A stretch of DNA of 64,000 bases from assembly GCA_963719275.1 (NCBI GenBank), contig CAVRBT010000005.1, positions 124,001-188,000 on the forward strand, written 5' to 3'. Below the pieces are notes generated by a model. That model saw only the letters and a list, made by a program, of their open reading frames with translations, was not told where the DNA came from and searched no databases. Below are positions 7,728 through 15,896 of the stretch, one piece after another. This DNA is from AC-32 sp963719275. GTDB taxonomy: Bacteria > Actinomycetota > Thermoleophilia > Gaiellales > Gaiellaceae. How positions within the stretch are numbered: position 1 is the stretch's first letter; each line of letters starts with the position of its first letter. A program made the translations under genes and the position numbers.

Positions 7728-9221
7728 CTAGCGGCGGCGGAGGTACCCGACGCAGAAGACGTTCGGGCAATGCGCGACCTTGACGGCGGTGCCGCTGACG
7801 TCGCGGTACGTGACGAGCGGCAACCCGTCGGCGCCGATCGCCAGCGACGTGTACCAGCCGACGGTCCCGGGGCTGTCGACGGTCGTCGAGGTGGCCGCCG
7901 AGCAGGCGACGTCGACGCAGTGCGCAACCTTCAGGTCGAGGTTCGACCCGCTGCTGTCGAAGTACGAGATGACGCCCAGGCCGTCGATGCCGATCGAGCT
8001 CGACGTGTACTGGCCGACGAGGCCCACCGAGTCGAGCGTCGACGCGGTCGCGGACGTGCAGAAGACATTCGAGCAGTGCGCGGCCTTGAGGTCGCCGTTG
8101 CCGTTGTCGTAGTAGCTCACGAGGCCGAGGCCGTCCGCGCCGACCGTCACCGACGTGTCGAAGCCGACCGCCGGGCCGTTGTCGGCGGTGCTCGTGGTCG
8201 CAGTCGTGCACGCGACGTTCGAGCAGTGCGCGACGCGCAGGCGCGTGTTCGTCGAGTCGCTGTAACTGACCAGGCCGAAGCCGTCGGCGCCGATCGCGAC
8301 CGACGAGGAGCGGCCGACGTCGTTCGTGGAGTCGATCGCGGTCGTCGTCGCCGACGAGCAGGCGGTGTTCGAGCAGTGCGCGACGTCGAGGTCGCCGCTC
8401 GTGCCGTTGTAGTAACTGATCAGGCCGAGGCCGTCGATGCCCACGGTGATCGAGGTCTGCGAGTCGCCGACCTTGCCCGAATTGTCGACGGTCGCGGTCA
8501 TGAAGGTGCTGCACGCGAGGTTCGTGCAGTGCGCGACCTTGAGGTTGCCGTTCGTGAAGTCGAGGTAGGAGATCAACCCGAGGCCGTCGGCGCCCACGGT
8601 GATCGAGGGGTAGCGGCCGACGTTGCCGGTCGAGTCGAGGACGGTGGTCGTCGCCGGCGAGCAGGTCGCGTCGGCGCAGTGCACCGCCTTCAGGATGTTG
8701 TTGCTGGAGTCGAAGACGGCGACGAGCGGCAGCCCGTCCGAGCCGGCCGTCACCGAGGAGAACGCGCCGAGGGGGCTCAGCGACCGCGACACGACGTTCG
8801 CACGGCCGAGGTTCAACAGGCCGAAGCCACCGGGCGGGCCGACGGGGCCCTGGACACCCGTCGCGCCCTTCGGGCCGGCTGGGCCGGTCGCGCCCTTGAG
8901 GCCGCGGGGCCCGATGCTCCCGGGCGCGCCCTGCGGCCCGACGGGACCGGCGGGGCCGCGGGCGCCCTCGGCGCCGGGCGGGCCCTTGACGGTGCCGGGC
9001 AGCACGGAGGCGGGGAACTTGCCGTTCTTGCCGAGCGGCACGAGCTTGCCGGGCTTCGGCTTCTTCGAGGCGCCGATGCCGCCGACCTTGGCGGCGTTCT
9101 TCGCGAACAGCGCAAGGCGGACCGTTCCCCGCAGGGCAGCGTTGCCGGGAGTCGTGGCGCACAGCGCGGCGATGACGAGAGCCGCCGCAGACAGCACCAT
9201 GGGGAGGCGCTGACGATCCAT
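7728..9221 (-). CDS. Secreted collagen-like protein with C-terminal 50-residue cysteine-pair repeats
   Basis: The 497-residue product begins MDRQRLPMVLSAAALVIAAL, a likely signal peptide. A Gly-X-Y collagen-like tract follows from about residue 80 to 135 (for example GPPGAEGARGPAGPVGPQG). The remaining 350 residues are six full copies and a partial seventh of a roughly 50-residue unit. Each unit has a conserved AHC-x4-C motif, a central VGxxxS and a GxDGLxLxSYxD end. The repeats resemble a beta-propeller or lectin-like blade, with two cysteines per blade that could form disulfides outside the cell. I do not recognise a named family for the repeat. The start is the ATG at 9221; a longer in-frame version to 9584 would overlap the pfkB gene and lose the signal peptide. 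Confidence 0.8.
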   Translation of the reverse strand: MDRQRLPMVLSAAALVIAALCATTPGNAALRGTVRLALFAKNAAKVGGIGASKKPKPGKLVPLGKNGKFPASVLPGTVKGPPGAEGARGPAGPVGPQGAPGSIGPRGLKGATGPAGPKGATGVQGPVGPPGGFGLLNLGRANVVSRSLSPLGAFSSVTAGSDGLPLVAVFDSSNNILKAVHCADATCSPATTTVLDSTGNVGRYPSITVGADGLGLISYLDFTNGNLKVAHCTNLACSTFMTATVDNSGKVGDSQTSITVGIDGLGLISYYNGTSGDLDVAHCSNTACSSATTTAIDSTNDVGRSSSVAIGADGFGLVSYSDSTNTRLRVAHCSNVACTTATTSTADNGPAVGFDTSVTVGADGLGLVSYYDNGNGDLKAAHCSNVFCTSATASTLDSVGLVGQYTSSSIGIDGLGVISYFDSSGSNLDLKVAHCVDVACSAATSTTVDSPGTVGWYTSLAIGADGLPLVTYRDVSGTAVKVAHCPNVFCVGYLRRR

Positions 9222-9255
9222 CGCCTGCAGGTATCGGCTCGCGCCGAACGCGGCT

Positions 9256-10212
9256 TTAGTCGCCCGCGACGGGCTCGAGCTGGGCGACCTCGACGGACGC
9301 CACGAGCCGCCCGGCCTCGCGCGGCTCGACGCGGCCGGCCCCGACCTCGAGCGTGGAGGCCGCGCCAGCGGCCACCGCGCTACGCAGCGCCTCCTCGTCG
9401 GAGCGGCCCTCGAGGCGCGCGGCGACGAACGCCGCGAGCAGCACGTCGCCGGAGCCGACCGCCGAGATCGGCTCGACCCGTGGAGCCGAGGCGCGGAATC
9501 GGCTCGCCTGGCGGTCGGTCCGCAACAGCGCCCAGCAGCCGGCCTCCCGCGTGATGAGGACGTTGCGCGCACCCATCTCCGCAATCGTCTCGAGGCCGGT
9601 GACGAAGTCGTCGTCGTCGTGGAACTCCTGCCCGACTAGCGCCTCGGCCTCGCGCTGGTTGGGCGAGACGAGCAGCGGCTCCGCCTGGACGCCGAGGCGC
9701 AGCGGCTCGCCCTCGGAGTCGAGCACCGTCTGGGCGCCGCGGCGGTTGAGCTCCCGCACCGCCTCCGCGTAGAAGTCCTCCTCGATCCCCCGCGGCAGCG
9801 AGCCGGCGAAGATCACGTAGTCGGCGCCTTGCGAGAGGTACACCAGCTTCTCGAGCAGCGTCTCGAGCTCCTCGGCGTCGACGTGCGGGCCCCACTCGTT
9901 CACCTCGGTGTAACTCGAGCCGGTGGGGTCGACGATCGCGGTCGAGGTGCGCGACTCGCCTTCGATGCGGACGAAGTCGTTCAGGATCGCCTCGGCGGTC
10001 AGCTCCTCGACGATGCGCGTTCCCGTGCGGCCGCCGGCGAGGCCGGTCGCCACGACCGGGACGCCGAGCCGCTTCAGCGCCCGTGCGATGTTGATCCCCT
10101 TGCCGCCGGCGAGCGTCAGGCCCGCGCTCGCGCGGTGCCGCTGGCCGCGCTGGAAATTCGGCACCGTCAGCGTCCGGTCGATTGCCGCGTTGACGGTGAC
10201 CGTGACGATCAC
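9256..10212 (-). CDS. PfkB-family sugar kinase (1-phosphofructokinase-like)
   Basis: The 318-residue protein begins at GTG (VIVTVTVNAAIDRTLTVPNF), typical of the FruK/LacC/PfkB group. The substrate loop LAGGKGINIARALKRLGV and the C-terminal SAVGSGDVLLAAF with catalytic Asp are intact; the anion-hole motif here is GSGD rather than GAGD. It probably phosphorylates a hexose phosphate such as fructose 1-phosphate or tagatose 6-phosphate, but no PTS or sugar operon is adjacent, so the substrate is uncertain. Its start codon touches the arm of structured element A. Confidence 0.85.
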   Translation of the reverse strand: MIVTVTVNAAIDRTLTVPNFQRGQRHRASAGLTLAGGKGINIARALKRLGVPVVATGLAGGRTGTRIVEELTAEAILNDFVRIEGESRTSTAIVDPTGSSYTEVNEWGPHVDAEELETLLEKLVYLSQGADYVIFAGSLPRGIEEDFYAEAVRELNRRGAQTVLDSEGEPLRLGVQAEPLLVSPNQREAEALVGQEFHDDDDFVTGLETIAEMGARNVLITREAGCWALLRTDRQASRFRASAPRVEPISAVGSGDVLLAAFVAARLEGRSDEEALRSAVAAGAASTLEVGAGRVEPREAGRLVASVEVAQLEPVAGD

Positions 10213-10375
10213 GTGAGCCTTCCGGTGACATCGCCGCGTCGACGGCGTGTGAAAAGCAAGTCAGGCAAGGACGCAGGGAACCCCTGTGCTGGTAGCACAG
10301 GGGCGACTGAGGACGCCGCCTGGCGCCGCTTTGCAGCGCGCCGGCGGCCGCCCGATGTCGCTGGGAGGCTCACGT
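10211..10375 (+). repeat. Structured 165-bp element, copy A
   Basis: The outer arms at 10211-10233 and 10353-10375 pair over 23 positions: 20 are Watson-Crick and three are G-U if the plus strand is transcribed. The core, GGCAAGGACGCAGGGA then CGACTGAGGACGCC (10264-10317), flanks a 9-10 bp hairpin, CCCTGTGCT/AGCACAGGG. The element fills the gap between the carboxypeptidase stop and the pfkB start exactly. Related copies are at 23490, 49742 and 54792. No protein is encoded. Confidence 0.8.
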
Positions 10376-11485
10376 AAACCACCCCGCCATGTGGTGCAGG
10401 GTACGCCGCGCGTACCAGCCGGCGCGGCCGGCCAGTCCGGGGCGCGCGACCGAGCGCGAGGCGACGAGCGCGGCCTCGCCCACGAGCCTCCCGCGCTGGA
10501 AGATCTGCACCCGCCCGAGGGTCTGACCCCGGGCCACGGGGAGGGGCACGGCATCCACCGCGATCACCCGGCGGACGAGCGGGAAGTCGACACGCAGCGA
10601 CGGCCTCAGCGACCGCCGCGCGACGAGCGCGAGCGGCTCGTGGCCGTAGCCGAGCTCGGCCCGCGCATAGGTCCGGCCCTTCGCGACGACGGGCGCGGCG
10701 CGGTAGCGCGAGAAGCCCCAGTCCAGCAGCCTCGCGAGGTCGGCGTTGCGGATGTAGCGGTCCGGGCTGCCGAGCAGCGTCGCGTAGACCGTCACACCCT
10801 GACGGCGCGCCGCAGCGACCTCCGACCAGCCCGCCGCCGAGGTGTGGCCGGTCTTGACTCCGAAGAGCCCCGGGTAGGTCGAGAGCAGGTCGTTCCAGGT
10901 GTGGAGCGTCCGCCCACCCGAGATCGTCGCCCCCCGCATCCGGACGATCTGGCGAACGAGCGGCCGGTGCATGACGATGCGCGCGAGCAGCGTGACGTCG
11001 CGGGCGCTCGAGACATGGCCGGGCGCGTCGAGGCCGTCGGGCCGGACGAAGTGCGTGTCGCGCAGGCCGAGGTTCCGCGCCCGCGCGTTCATGAGCGCGA
11101 CGAAGCGCCGCTCGTTGCCATGGCCGACGTAGAAGGCAAGCGCGTCGGCGGCGTCGTTCGCGCTCTGGATCAAGGCGGCCTCGAGCAGCTCGCGCACGGT
11201 CAGCCGCTCGCCCGGCCGCAGATTGGCACTCGACTCGCCGACGTCGGCCGCGAACGGGCTCACCACGACCACATCGTCCGGCCTCGTCCGCTCGACGGTC
11301 AGAAGCACAGTCATCAGCTTCGTGATGCTCGCGATCGGCACCCGCTCACGCGCGTTCCGGGCGAGCAGCACCTCGCCGGTGGTGCCGTTCTCGACCACGA
11401 AGGAGCGACCCCGGACCTGCGGGGGAGCGGCGAGCACGGGAGCCGCGAGCGCGAGGGCCGCGGCGGCGAGGAGGACGCCCTTCAC
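10370..11485 (-). CDS. D-alanyl-D-alanine carboxypeptidase (peptidase S11)
   Basis: The product has 371 residues from a GTG at 11485 and opens with a signal peptide (VKGVLLAAAALALAAPVLAA). All three penicillin-binding motifs are present: SITK with catalytic Ser53 and Lys56, SAN at 108-110, and KTG at 211-213. It is a low-molecular-weight PBP that trims D-alanine from peptidoglycan stem peptides outside the membrane. The C-terminal domain is followed by a basic tail. The longer open frame to 12016 overlaps pyrF and is rejected. It sits directly downstream of a LysM gene. Confidence 0.93.
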   Translation of the reverse strand: MKGVLLAAAALALAAPVLAAPPQVRGRSFVVENGTTGEVLLARNARERVPIASITKLMTVLLTVERTRPDDVVVVSPFAADVGESSANLRPGERLTVRELLEAALIQSANDAADALAFYVGHGNERRFVALMNARARNLGLRDTHFVRPDGLDAPGHVSSARDVTLLARIVMHRPLVRQIVRMRGATISGGRTLHTWNDLLSTYPGLFGVKTGHTSAAGWSEVAAARRQGVTVYATLLGSPDRYIRNADLARLLDWGFSRYRAAPVVAKGRTYARAELGYGHEPLALVARRSLRPSLRVDFPLVRRVIAVDAVPLPVARGQTLGRVQIFQRGRLVGEAALVASRSVARPGLAGRAGWYARRTLHHMAGWFT

Positions 11486-11499
11486 GGCGGCCGGTGAGT

Positions 11500-11832
11500 T
11501 TATTTGACGCGGACCCGCTGCCCTACGGTGAGGTTCGTCGGCTGGATGCCGGGGTTGAGGACGAGCAGCTGGGCGACGCTCGTCTCGAACTTGATCGCGA
11601 CGTCGCTGAGCGTTTCGCCGGCGCGCAGGCGGTAGAAGCGGCGCTGGCGCGCCGGCGTCGCCGTCCGCGTGGTCAGCGTCGCGACGGTGGTCGTCACGGG
11701 GACGGAGGTGGACGTCGGCGCGGCGTCGCTGTTCAGGCCGGAGCGAACGAGCAGGACGGCGACCGTCGCGGCGAGCAGGAAGGCGAGCGGCGCGCCGTAC
11801 CGCTTGGCCTGGTTCCGCCAGCCGCCTGCCAT
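11500..11832 (-). CDS. LysM-domain membrane-anchored protein
   Basis: The 110-residue protein has a short cytoplasmic N-terminus and one membrane segment at about residues 14-31 (PLAFLLAATVAVLLVRSG). A Thr/Val-rich linker leads to a C-terminal LysM domain (FYRLRAGETLSDVAIKFET to TNLTVGQRVRVK). LysM binds GlcNAc-containing glycans, so it probably tethers to peptidoglycan. The gene starts eight bases after the pyrF stop and precedes the carboxypeptidase, so it may be co-transcribed with both. Confidence 0.88.
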   Translation of the reverse strand: MAGGWRNQAKRYGAPLAFLLAATVAVLLVRSGLNSDAAPTSTSVPVTTTVATLTTRTATPARQRRFYRLRAGETLSDVAIKFETSVAQLLVLNPGIQPTNLTVGQRVRVK

Positions 11833-11840
11833 GCGTGCGC

Positions 11841-12758
11841 CTACCAGCCGGAGACGGCCCAGACCTCGCGTCGGAGCCGCGCCGCCTCGGCGGACGCCGC
11901 CCCACGCCAGTCGTCGGTCCCGCCGCGGTACGCGTAGATGACGCTGCGGGAGGCGTTGACCAGCGCGCTGGCCGGGCCGCTGGTGAACGCGCGTGCAAGG
12001 TCGGCCGGAGTCGCACCCTGCGCGCCGACGCCGGGAAGCAGCAGGATCGCCTGCGGCAGGAGGCGCCGGGCTTCGCCGACCGCGCGCGGATGCGTGGCGC
12101 CGACCACCGCGCCGACGCTCGAAAGGCCGCGCTCGCCCACGAGGTCCTCGCCGAGCTCGTGCACGAGCAGCGCGACGTGGTGCCAGACCGGCCGTCCGTC
12201 CGAGAGCACGAGGTCCTGCACGTCCGCTCCGCCCTCGTTCGAGGTCTTGACGACGCAGAAGACGCCGCTGCCGTGCCGCCTGCACGCGGCCAGGAACGGC
12301 TCGAGCGAGTCGCGGCCGAGGTACGGGTTGACCGTCATCGCGTCGGCCTGCGGCGGGTGCTCGCCGCGCGGCTCGAGGTAGGCGGTCGCGTAGGCGCGCG
12401 AGGTCGAGCCGATGTCTCCTCGCTTGGCGTCGGCGAGCACGATCAGGCCCGCCGAGCGGGCGTAAGCGCAGGCGTCTTCGAACGCGCGGAGCCCGTCGGC
12501 GCCGAGTGCCTCGAAGAACGCGAGTTGCGGCTTCACGCCGACGACGTGCGGCGCGACTGCGTCGACGATACCGCGGCAGAAGCGGCCGCAGGCGTCCGCC
12601 GCGGCCTCGCGTGAGAGGTGCGCGTCCCCGGCGAGCTCGACGGGGAGCAGGTCGGGGCGCGGGTCGAGGCCGACGAGCAGCTGGGAGCGCTTCCGCTCGA
12701 CGGCCTCGGCGAGGCGGTCGGGGAAGAGCGCGGTCGCGACTGCTGGCTCGGCGCCCAC
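11841..12758 (-). CDS. pyrF: Orotidine 5'-phosphate decarboxylase (type 2)
   Basis: The 305-residue enzyme performs the last step of UMP synthesis. The catalytic LADAKRGDIGSTS motif is intact, and the family glycine loop LLPGVGAQGATP is near the C-terminus. Length and the longer N-terminus fit the actinobacterial/myxobacterial type 2 PyrF. I chose the GTG at 12758 (VGAEPAVATALFPDRL); the frame is open to 12872, but that would run across the hup terminator hairpin and start of hup. pyrE lies about 460 bases beyond, separated by hup. Confidence 0.95.
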   Translation of the reverse strand: MGAEPAVATALFPDRLAEAVERKRSQLLVGLDPRPDLLPVELAGDAHLSREAAADACGRFCRGIVDAVAPHVVGVKPQLAFFEALGADGLRAFEDACAYARSAGLIVLADAKRGDIGSTSRAYATAYLEPRGEHPPQADAMTVNPYLGRDSLEPFLAACRRHGSGVFCVVKTSNEGGADVQDLVLSDGRPVWHHVALLVHELGEDLVGERGLSSVGAVVGATHPRAVGEARRLLPQAILLLPGVGAQGATPADLARAFTSGPASALVNASRSVIYAYRGGTDDWRGAASAEAARLRREVWAVSGW

Positions 12759-12796
12759 TGGCGCGGAGGCTAGCGCGCGGTGCGGCCGGGAAACGA

Positions 12797-12823
12797 GTGA
12801 GGGCCGCTCTCGGCGGCCCTCAC
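12797..12823 (-). terminator. Terminator-like hairpin after hup
   Basis: GTGAGGGCCGC at 12797-12807 pairs with GCGGCCCTCAC at 12813-12823 (11 bp, five-base loop). It lies between the hup stop and the pyrF start on the minus strand, consistent with terminating the highly expressed hup transcript. Confidence 0.7.
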
Positions 12824-12846
12824 GCAATCCTTCGGGAGCTCGGGGA

Positions 12847-13149
12847 CTAGAACCCGCCGCCACCTCCGCCACCCGTCTTGACGGCGGTCTTCAGCGTGCT
12901 GCCTGCCGAGAACTTCGGGACCGTCGCGGCCGGGATCGTGACCTTCTCGCTCGGATTCCGCGGGTTGACGCCCTGGCGCTCCTTGCGGTGCTGGGTCGAG
13001 AACTTCCCGAAGCCGGTGAAGTTGACCTCGCCGCCACTGCGCAGGACCTCGGTGATCGACTCGAGCACCGCGTCGACGGCGTCGGCCGCGTCGCGCCTCG
13101 ACAGGTTGCCCTTCTGGGCCACCTTGTCGACGAACTCTTGCTTCGTCAC
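12847..13149 (-). CDS. hup: HU-family DNA-binding protein
   Basis: The 100-residue product is a standard bacterial HU: MTKQEFVDKVAQKGNLSRRD at the start, GFGKF and the DNA-arm motif RNPSEKVTIPA in the middle, then KFSAGSTLK. It bends and compacts chromosomal DNA as a dimer. After the HU fold the chain ends in TGGGGGGGF, a short glycine tail that is not part of the core fold. It is a single gene with its own terminator-like hairpin. Confidence 0.96.
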   Translation of the reverse strand: MTKQEFVDKVAQKGNLSRRDAADAVDAVLESITEVLRSGGEVNFTGFGKFSTQHRKERQGVNPRNPSEKVTIPAATVPKFSAGSTLKTAVKTGGGGGGGF

Positions 13150-13221
13150 TGTCGCTCCTCTCCTCCCGGTTGCCTAGGTGGGGACCACGGCGCAAGACCC
13201 TAGCAGGGTTCGCCTTTCGGC

Positions 13222-13779
13222 TCAACCATGCGGTTTTGCTGCGCTTTTCGGGGCCTCGAGCAGCTCGGAGGCGCGGAAAAGCGGCCGCAGGCTGACTCCG
13301 ACTCGCGCGAGCGCGTCTGCTCCACCCTCCTCGCGATCGACCACGCAGACCGCTGTTCCGACCTCGAGGCCCGCCTCGCGCAGCGCCTCGACGGCCTCGA
13401 TCGCGGCCCCCGCGGAGGTGACGACGTCCTCCACCAGGCACACGCGCTCGCCCGTCTCGAACAGCCCTTCGAGCCGATTGGCGGTGCCGTACTCCTTCGC
13501 CTCCTTGCGGACGATCAGGAACGGCAGCCCGGACGCGAGCGACGCGGCTGCGGCGAGCGCGACGGCGCCGAGCTCCGGCCCGGCGAGGCGGGTCGCGTCC
13601 GGCTCGTGTTCCGCGACCGTCGCTGCGATCAGCTCACCGAGCGGGCCGAGGACGTCGGGGCGCGTCTCGAAGCGGTACTTGTCGAGGTAGTAGCGCGAGC
13701 GGCGACCCGAGCGGAGTACGAAGTCGCCCTCGAGGTAGGCGTGCTCCCGCAGGGCGGCAGCGAGGTCGCCGCGGTTCAC
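13222..13779 (-). CDS. pyrE: Orotate phosphoribosyltransferase
   Basis: The 185-residue protein transfers orotate to PRPP in pyrimidine synthesis. The PRPP loop is VCLVEDVVTSAGAA at about residues 113-126, preceded by RKEAKEYGT, which carries the conserved catalytic-loop lysines. The start is GTG at 13779 and overlaps the end of the upstream small gene by one base, so these two are probably co-transcribed. pyrF is close by on the same strand. Confidence 0.95.
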   Translation of the reverse strand: MNRGDLAAALREHAYLEGDFVLRSGRRSRYYLDKYRFETRPDVLGPLGELIAATVAEHEPDATRLAGPELGAVALAAAASLASGLPFLIVRKEAKEYGTANRLEGLFETGERVCLVEDVVTSAGAAIEAVEALREAGLEVGTAVCVVDREEGGADALARVGVSLRPLFRASELLEAPKSAAKPHG

Positions 13780-13988
13780 TACCCGCGGGCCGCGGCGAGG
13801 ACGTCGCGCGCGTGCGCCAGGAGCCGGTCGGGCTCGGACGAGCCCTGTGTCAGCGTGACCAGCGAGCCGTCGGCGAAGTAGAGCTCGGCGCGCTCGCGGC
13901 GGCGGGAGGCCCGGCGCCGGAGGAAGACGGCGCCGGCGGCAGAGCCCGCCGCGGCGGCGGCGACGGCCAGGGCCCTACGACGCGGCAT
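13779..13988 (-). CDS. Small hypothetical protein with one membrane segment
   Basis: 69 residues. An Arg-rich start is followed by an Ala/Gly hydrophobic stretch (LAVAAAAAGSAAGAVFLRRR) that could be a membrane anchor, then a charged cytoplasmic domain containing YFADGSLVTLT. It overlaps the roadblock gene by 14 bases and touches pyrE by one. The function is unknown. Confidence 0.65.
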   Translation of the reverse strand: MPRRRALAVAAAAAGSAAGAVFLRRRASRRRERAELYFADGSLVTLTQGSSEPDRLLAHARDVLAAARG

Positions 13989-14406
13989 CGTTCTTCTTCT
14001 TCCGCGTGGTCGTGGTGCGCTTGGCCGGCGCGCGCCTGGGCTTTGGCTTGGGCTTCGGCTTCGGCTTCGGAGGCTCCTCCCCGAAGCCGCGCAGACAGGT
14101 CTTGAGGTCGTAGAAGACGAGGCCGACGGTCGGCTCGGGACCGGTCGTCGCCGCGATCAGCCGGTCGGCGTCGCGGACGACGAAAACGGTGCCGTCCGAG
14201 AGCGAGACGTCGAGCTGCACGAGCTCCTGGTTGCCCTGCTTCTCCGCCGCGCGGAAGAGCTCCAGCGCCTTCTCGGCGATGCGACCCGCGCGGTCGTCGT
14301 CGACGATCGAGCCGAGGACCGTGCCCTCGCGGTCGAAGACGACGGCGGCCTGGATCTGCGTCGAGATCTCGGTCAGGTGGGCGAGCGCGTCGGCGGCCTG
14401 CGCCAT
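13975..14406 (-). CDS. Roadblock/LC7-like protein with Lys-Pro tail
   Basis: About 143 residues from the ATG at 14406 (MAQAADALAHLTEISTQI). The N-terminal 110 residues have the alternating pattern of the roadblock/LC7 fold (AAVVFDREGTVLGSI, later LIAATTGPEPTVGLVFYDL). Bacterial members usually act with small GTPases or as dimeric scaffolds, but no MglA-like GTPase is nearby. The tail is a run of KP dipeptides followed by a Lys/Arg-rich segment, which could bind nucleic acid or anionic lipid. The family assignment is by pattern, not by a diagnostic motif. Confidence 0.7.
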   Translation of the reverse strand: MAQAADALAHLTEISTQIQAAVVFDREGTVLGSIVDDDRAGRIAEKALELFRAAEKQGNQELVQLDVSLSDGTVFVVRDADRLIAATTGPEPTVGLVFYDLKTCLRGFGEEPPKPKPKPKPKPRRAPAKRTTTTRKKKNDAAS

Positions 14407-14452
14407 GAGGCTGACGCTAACACAGCCAATCGACGGCCCATACTCTCGCGTG

Positions 14453-15277
14453 ATGCCGGCGCTGCCCCAGCCGCTTGGCAAGTTCTTCGCCGACCGCGGC
14501 CCGCACCTCGCCGCGATGATCGCGTACTTCGCCCTGCTCTCGTTCGTGCCGCTGCTGTTCCTGACGATCTCGCTGCTCTCCGTGGCGGGACGCGCCGACG
14601 AGTCGAGCTACCTTGTCACGGAGCTGAAGCGCGCCTTCCCGGGCAGCTCGATCTCGTCGATCGTCCACACGGTGCGCGAGATCGAGCGGCATGCGACGGC
14701 GCTCGGGATCCTCGGCGGCGCGGCCCTGCTCTGGACGTCGCTGTCGCTCTTCAGCGTCCTCGAGTCGGCCTTCAACATCGTCTACGGCCAGCCGAACCGG
14801 TCGTTCCTCCGCGGGAAGCTGCTAGCGGTTGCGCTGATGCTGCTCTCGCTCGTGACGCTGTTCGTCGGGCTGCTGGTCGGGTCGTTCGGCTTCGACTTGC
14901 TGAAGCGCTACGCCGGGTTCGTGGCGAGCAACTCGTATGTTGCGTACGGGGTGTCGGTCGTGGTGTCGCTGGGCGCGGTGTTCGTCTTCCTCGTCGCCGT
15001 CTACTACTTCCTCACGAACGTCGAGCACTCGTTCACGGACGTGCTGCCGGGCGCGGTGGTCGCGGCGGTCGTGCTGGAGGGGAGCTTCCAGGTGCTGCCG
15101 CTCTACGTGCGCTACTCGGGCAACGTCGTCGCGCTGAAGGCGTTCGGCGGGCCGGCGCTACTCCTGGTCTGGCTCTACGTGATGGCAAACGTGATCGTCT
15201 TCGGCGCCGAGGTGAACTGGCGCGTCGCCGAGCAGCGCCGCCCCCCGCAAGCCGAAGAAGCCGCCGGCCTCGCCTAG
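14453..15277 (+). CDS. YihY/BrkB family inner membrane protein
   Basis: The 274-residue polytopic protein matches the YihY/UPF0761 family (once mislabelled ribonuclease BN). It has LAAMIAYFALLSFVPLLFL at the N-terminus, the conserved FNIVYG region, four more hydrophobic helices, and a C-terminal FGAEVNWRVAEQRR. About six membrane segments are visible. The biochemical role of the family is not established. It is divergent from the roadblock gene with a 46-base gap; GTG at 14450 is an alternative start. Confidence 0.88.
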   Translation: MPALPQPLGKFFADRGPHLAAMIAYFALLSFVPLLFLTISLLSVAGRADESSYLVTELKRAFPGSSISSIVHTVREIERHATALGILGGAALLWTSLSLFSVLESAFNIVYGQPNRSFLRGKLLAVALMLLSLVTLFVGLLVGSFGFDLLKRYAGFVASNSYVAYGVSVVVSLGAVFVFLVAVYYFLTNVEHSFTDVLPGAVVAAVVLEGSFQVLPLYVRYSGNVVALKAFGGPALLLVWLYVMANVIVFGAEVNWRVAEQRRPPQAEEAAGLA

Positions 15278-15292
15278 AACCGCCGAACGGTG

Positions 15293-15364
15293 TCTGTCCC
15301 TGTGTCTGTCCCTGTGACTGTCCCTGTGACTGTCACTGTGTCTGTCCCTGTAACTGTCCCCGGA
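15293..15364. repeat. Six tandem 12-bp repeats at a convergent gene junction
   Basis: The unit TGTCTGTCCCTG (with TGACTGTCCCTG variants) is repeated six times between the yihY-like stop and the rdgB end. The rdgB stop codon at 15333-15335 lies inside the array, so the last residues of RdgB (GQLQGQTQ) are repeat-encoded. Confidence 0.85.
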
Positions 15365-15896
15365 GGTCGGCGGCGGCTCGGGCTCGATGCGAGTTCTCGG
15401 CCTTCCAGTCGTTGCCCAGCTCGGCGACCGTCTGCTCCTCGCCCCCGGGCAGGAACACCGGGTCGTAGCCGAAGCCTTCCGACCCGCGCGGCTCGCCCGC
15501 GATTCGGCCCTTGAGGACGCCCGTGCCCCGCCGCTCCTCGCCGCCGGGCCCGAGCAGCACGAGCTCGCAGATGTAGCGCGCGCGCCGGTCCTCGACCCCG
15601 CGCAGCTCACGGAGCAGCCGCTCGATCGCCTCGCGACCCTCGGCCCCGTACCGCGCAGACCGAACCCCCGGAGCCCCGCCGAGCGCCGCGACCTCGAGCC
15701 CCGAGTCCTCGCCGAGCATCCACGCGTCGGGCGGGCCGACCTCGCGGCCGTATCGCGCCTTCGCGCGGGCGTTGTCGACGTAGCTCTCGGCACCCTCCTC
15801 CGGGTACCCGTCCGCGTCGAGCAGGTCGAGCTCCCAGCCGAGGGCGGAGAGCTCGCGCAGCTTGTTCCGGTTGCGCGAGCACAACAGAATCCTCAG
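15333..15896 (-). CDS. rdgB: XTP/dITP diphosphatase (RdgB/HAM1)
   Basis: About 187 residues. It removes non-canonical purine nucleoside triphosphates such as ITP and XTP. The N-terminus RILLCSRNRNKLREL matches the family, and LGEDSGLEVAALGGAPGVRSARY and EGFGYDPVFLPGG are the two signature regions. Homology begins exactly at a CTG codon at 15896 that forms CTGA with the stop of the mgtC-like gene. No ATG, GTG or TTG fits as well; a TTG four codons later would cut the first strand. I therefore call a CTG start with translational coupling. The C-terminal tail is encoded by tandem repeats. Confidence 0.88.
   Translation of the reverse strand: MRILLCSRNRNKLRELSALGWELDLLDADGYPEEGAESYVDNARAKARYGREVGPPDAWMLGEDSGLEVAALGGAPGVRSARYGAEGREAIERLLRELRGVEDRRARYICELVLLGPGGEERRGTGVLKGRIAGEPRGSEGFGYDPVFLPGGEEQTVAELGNDWKAENSHRARAAADLRGQLQGQTQ

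Noticed and set aside
8040..8800. Regular ~150-bp repeats that could suggest a CRISPR-like array
   Set aside because: Spacing, length and codon-level conservation match protein repeats; no short identical direct repeats with unique spacers and no cas genes.
7713..9554. 613-residue plus-strand open frame
   Set aside because: Its repetition only mirrors the minus-strand repeat protein, which has a signal peptide and collagen tract.
10211..10375. Element A as an insertion sequence or classical MITE
   Set aside because: No transposase, no target-site duplication and no shared terminal repeats among copies; arms are pair-specific.
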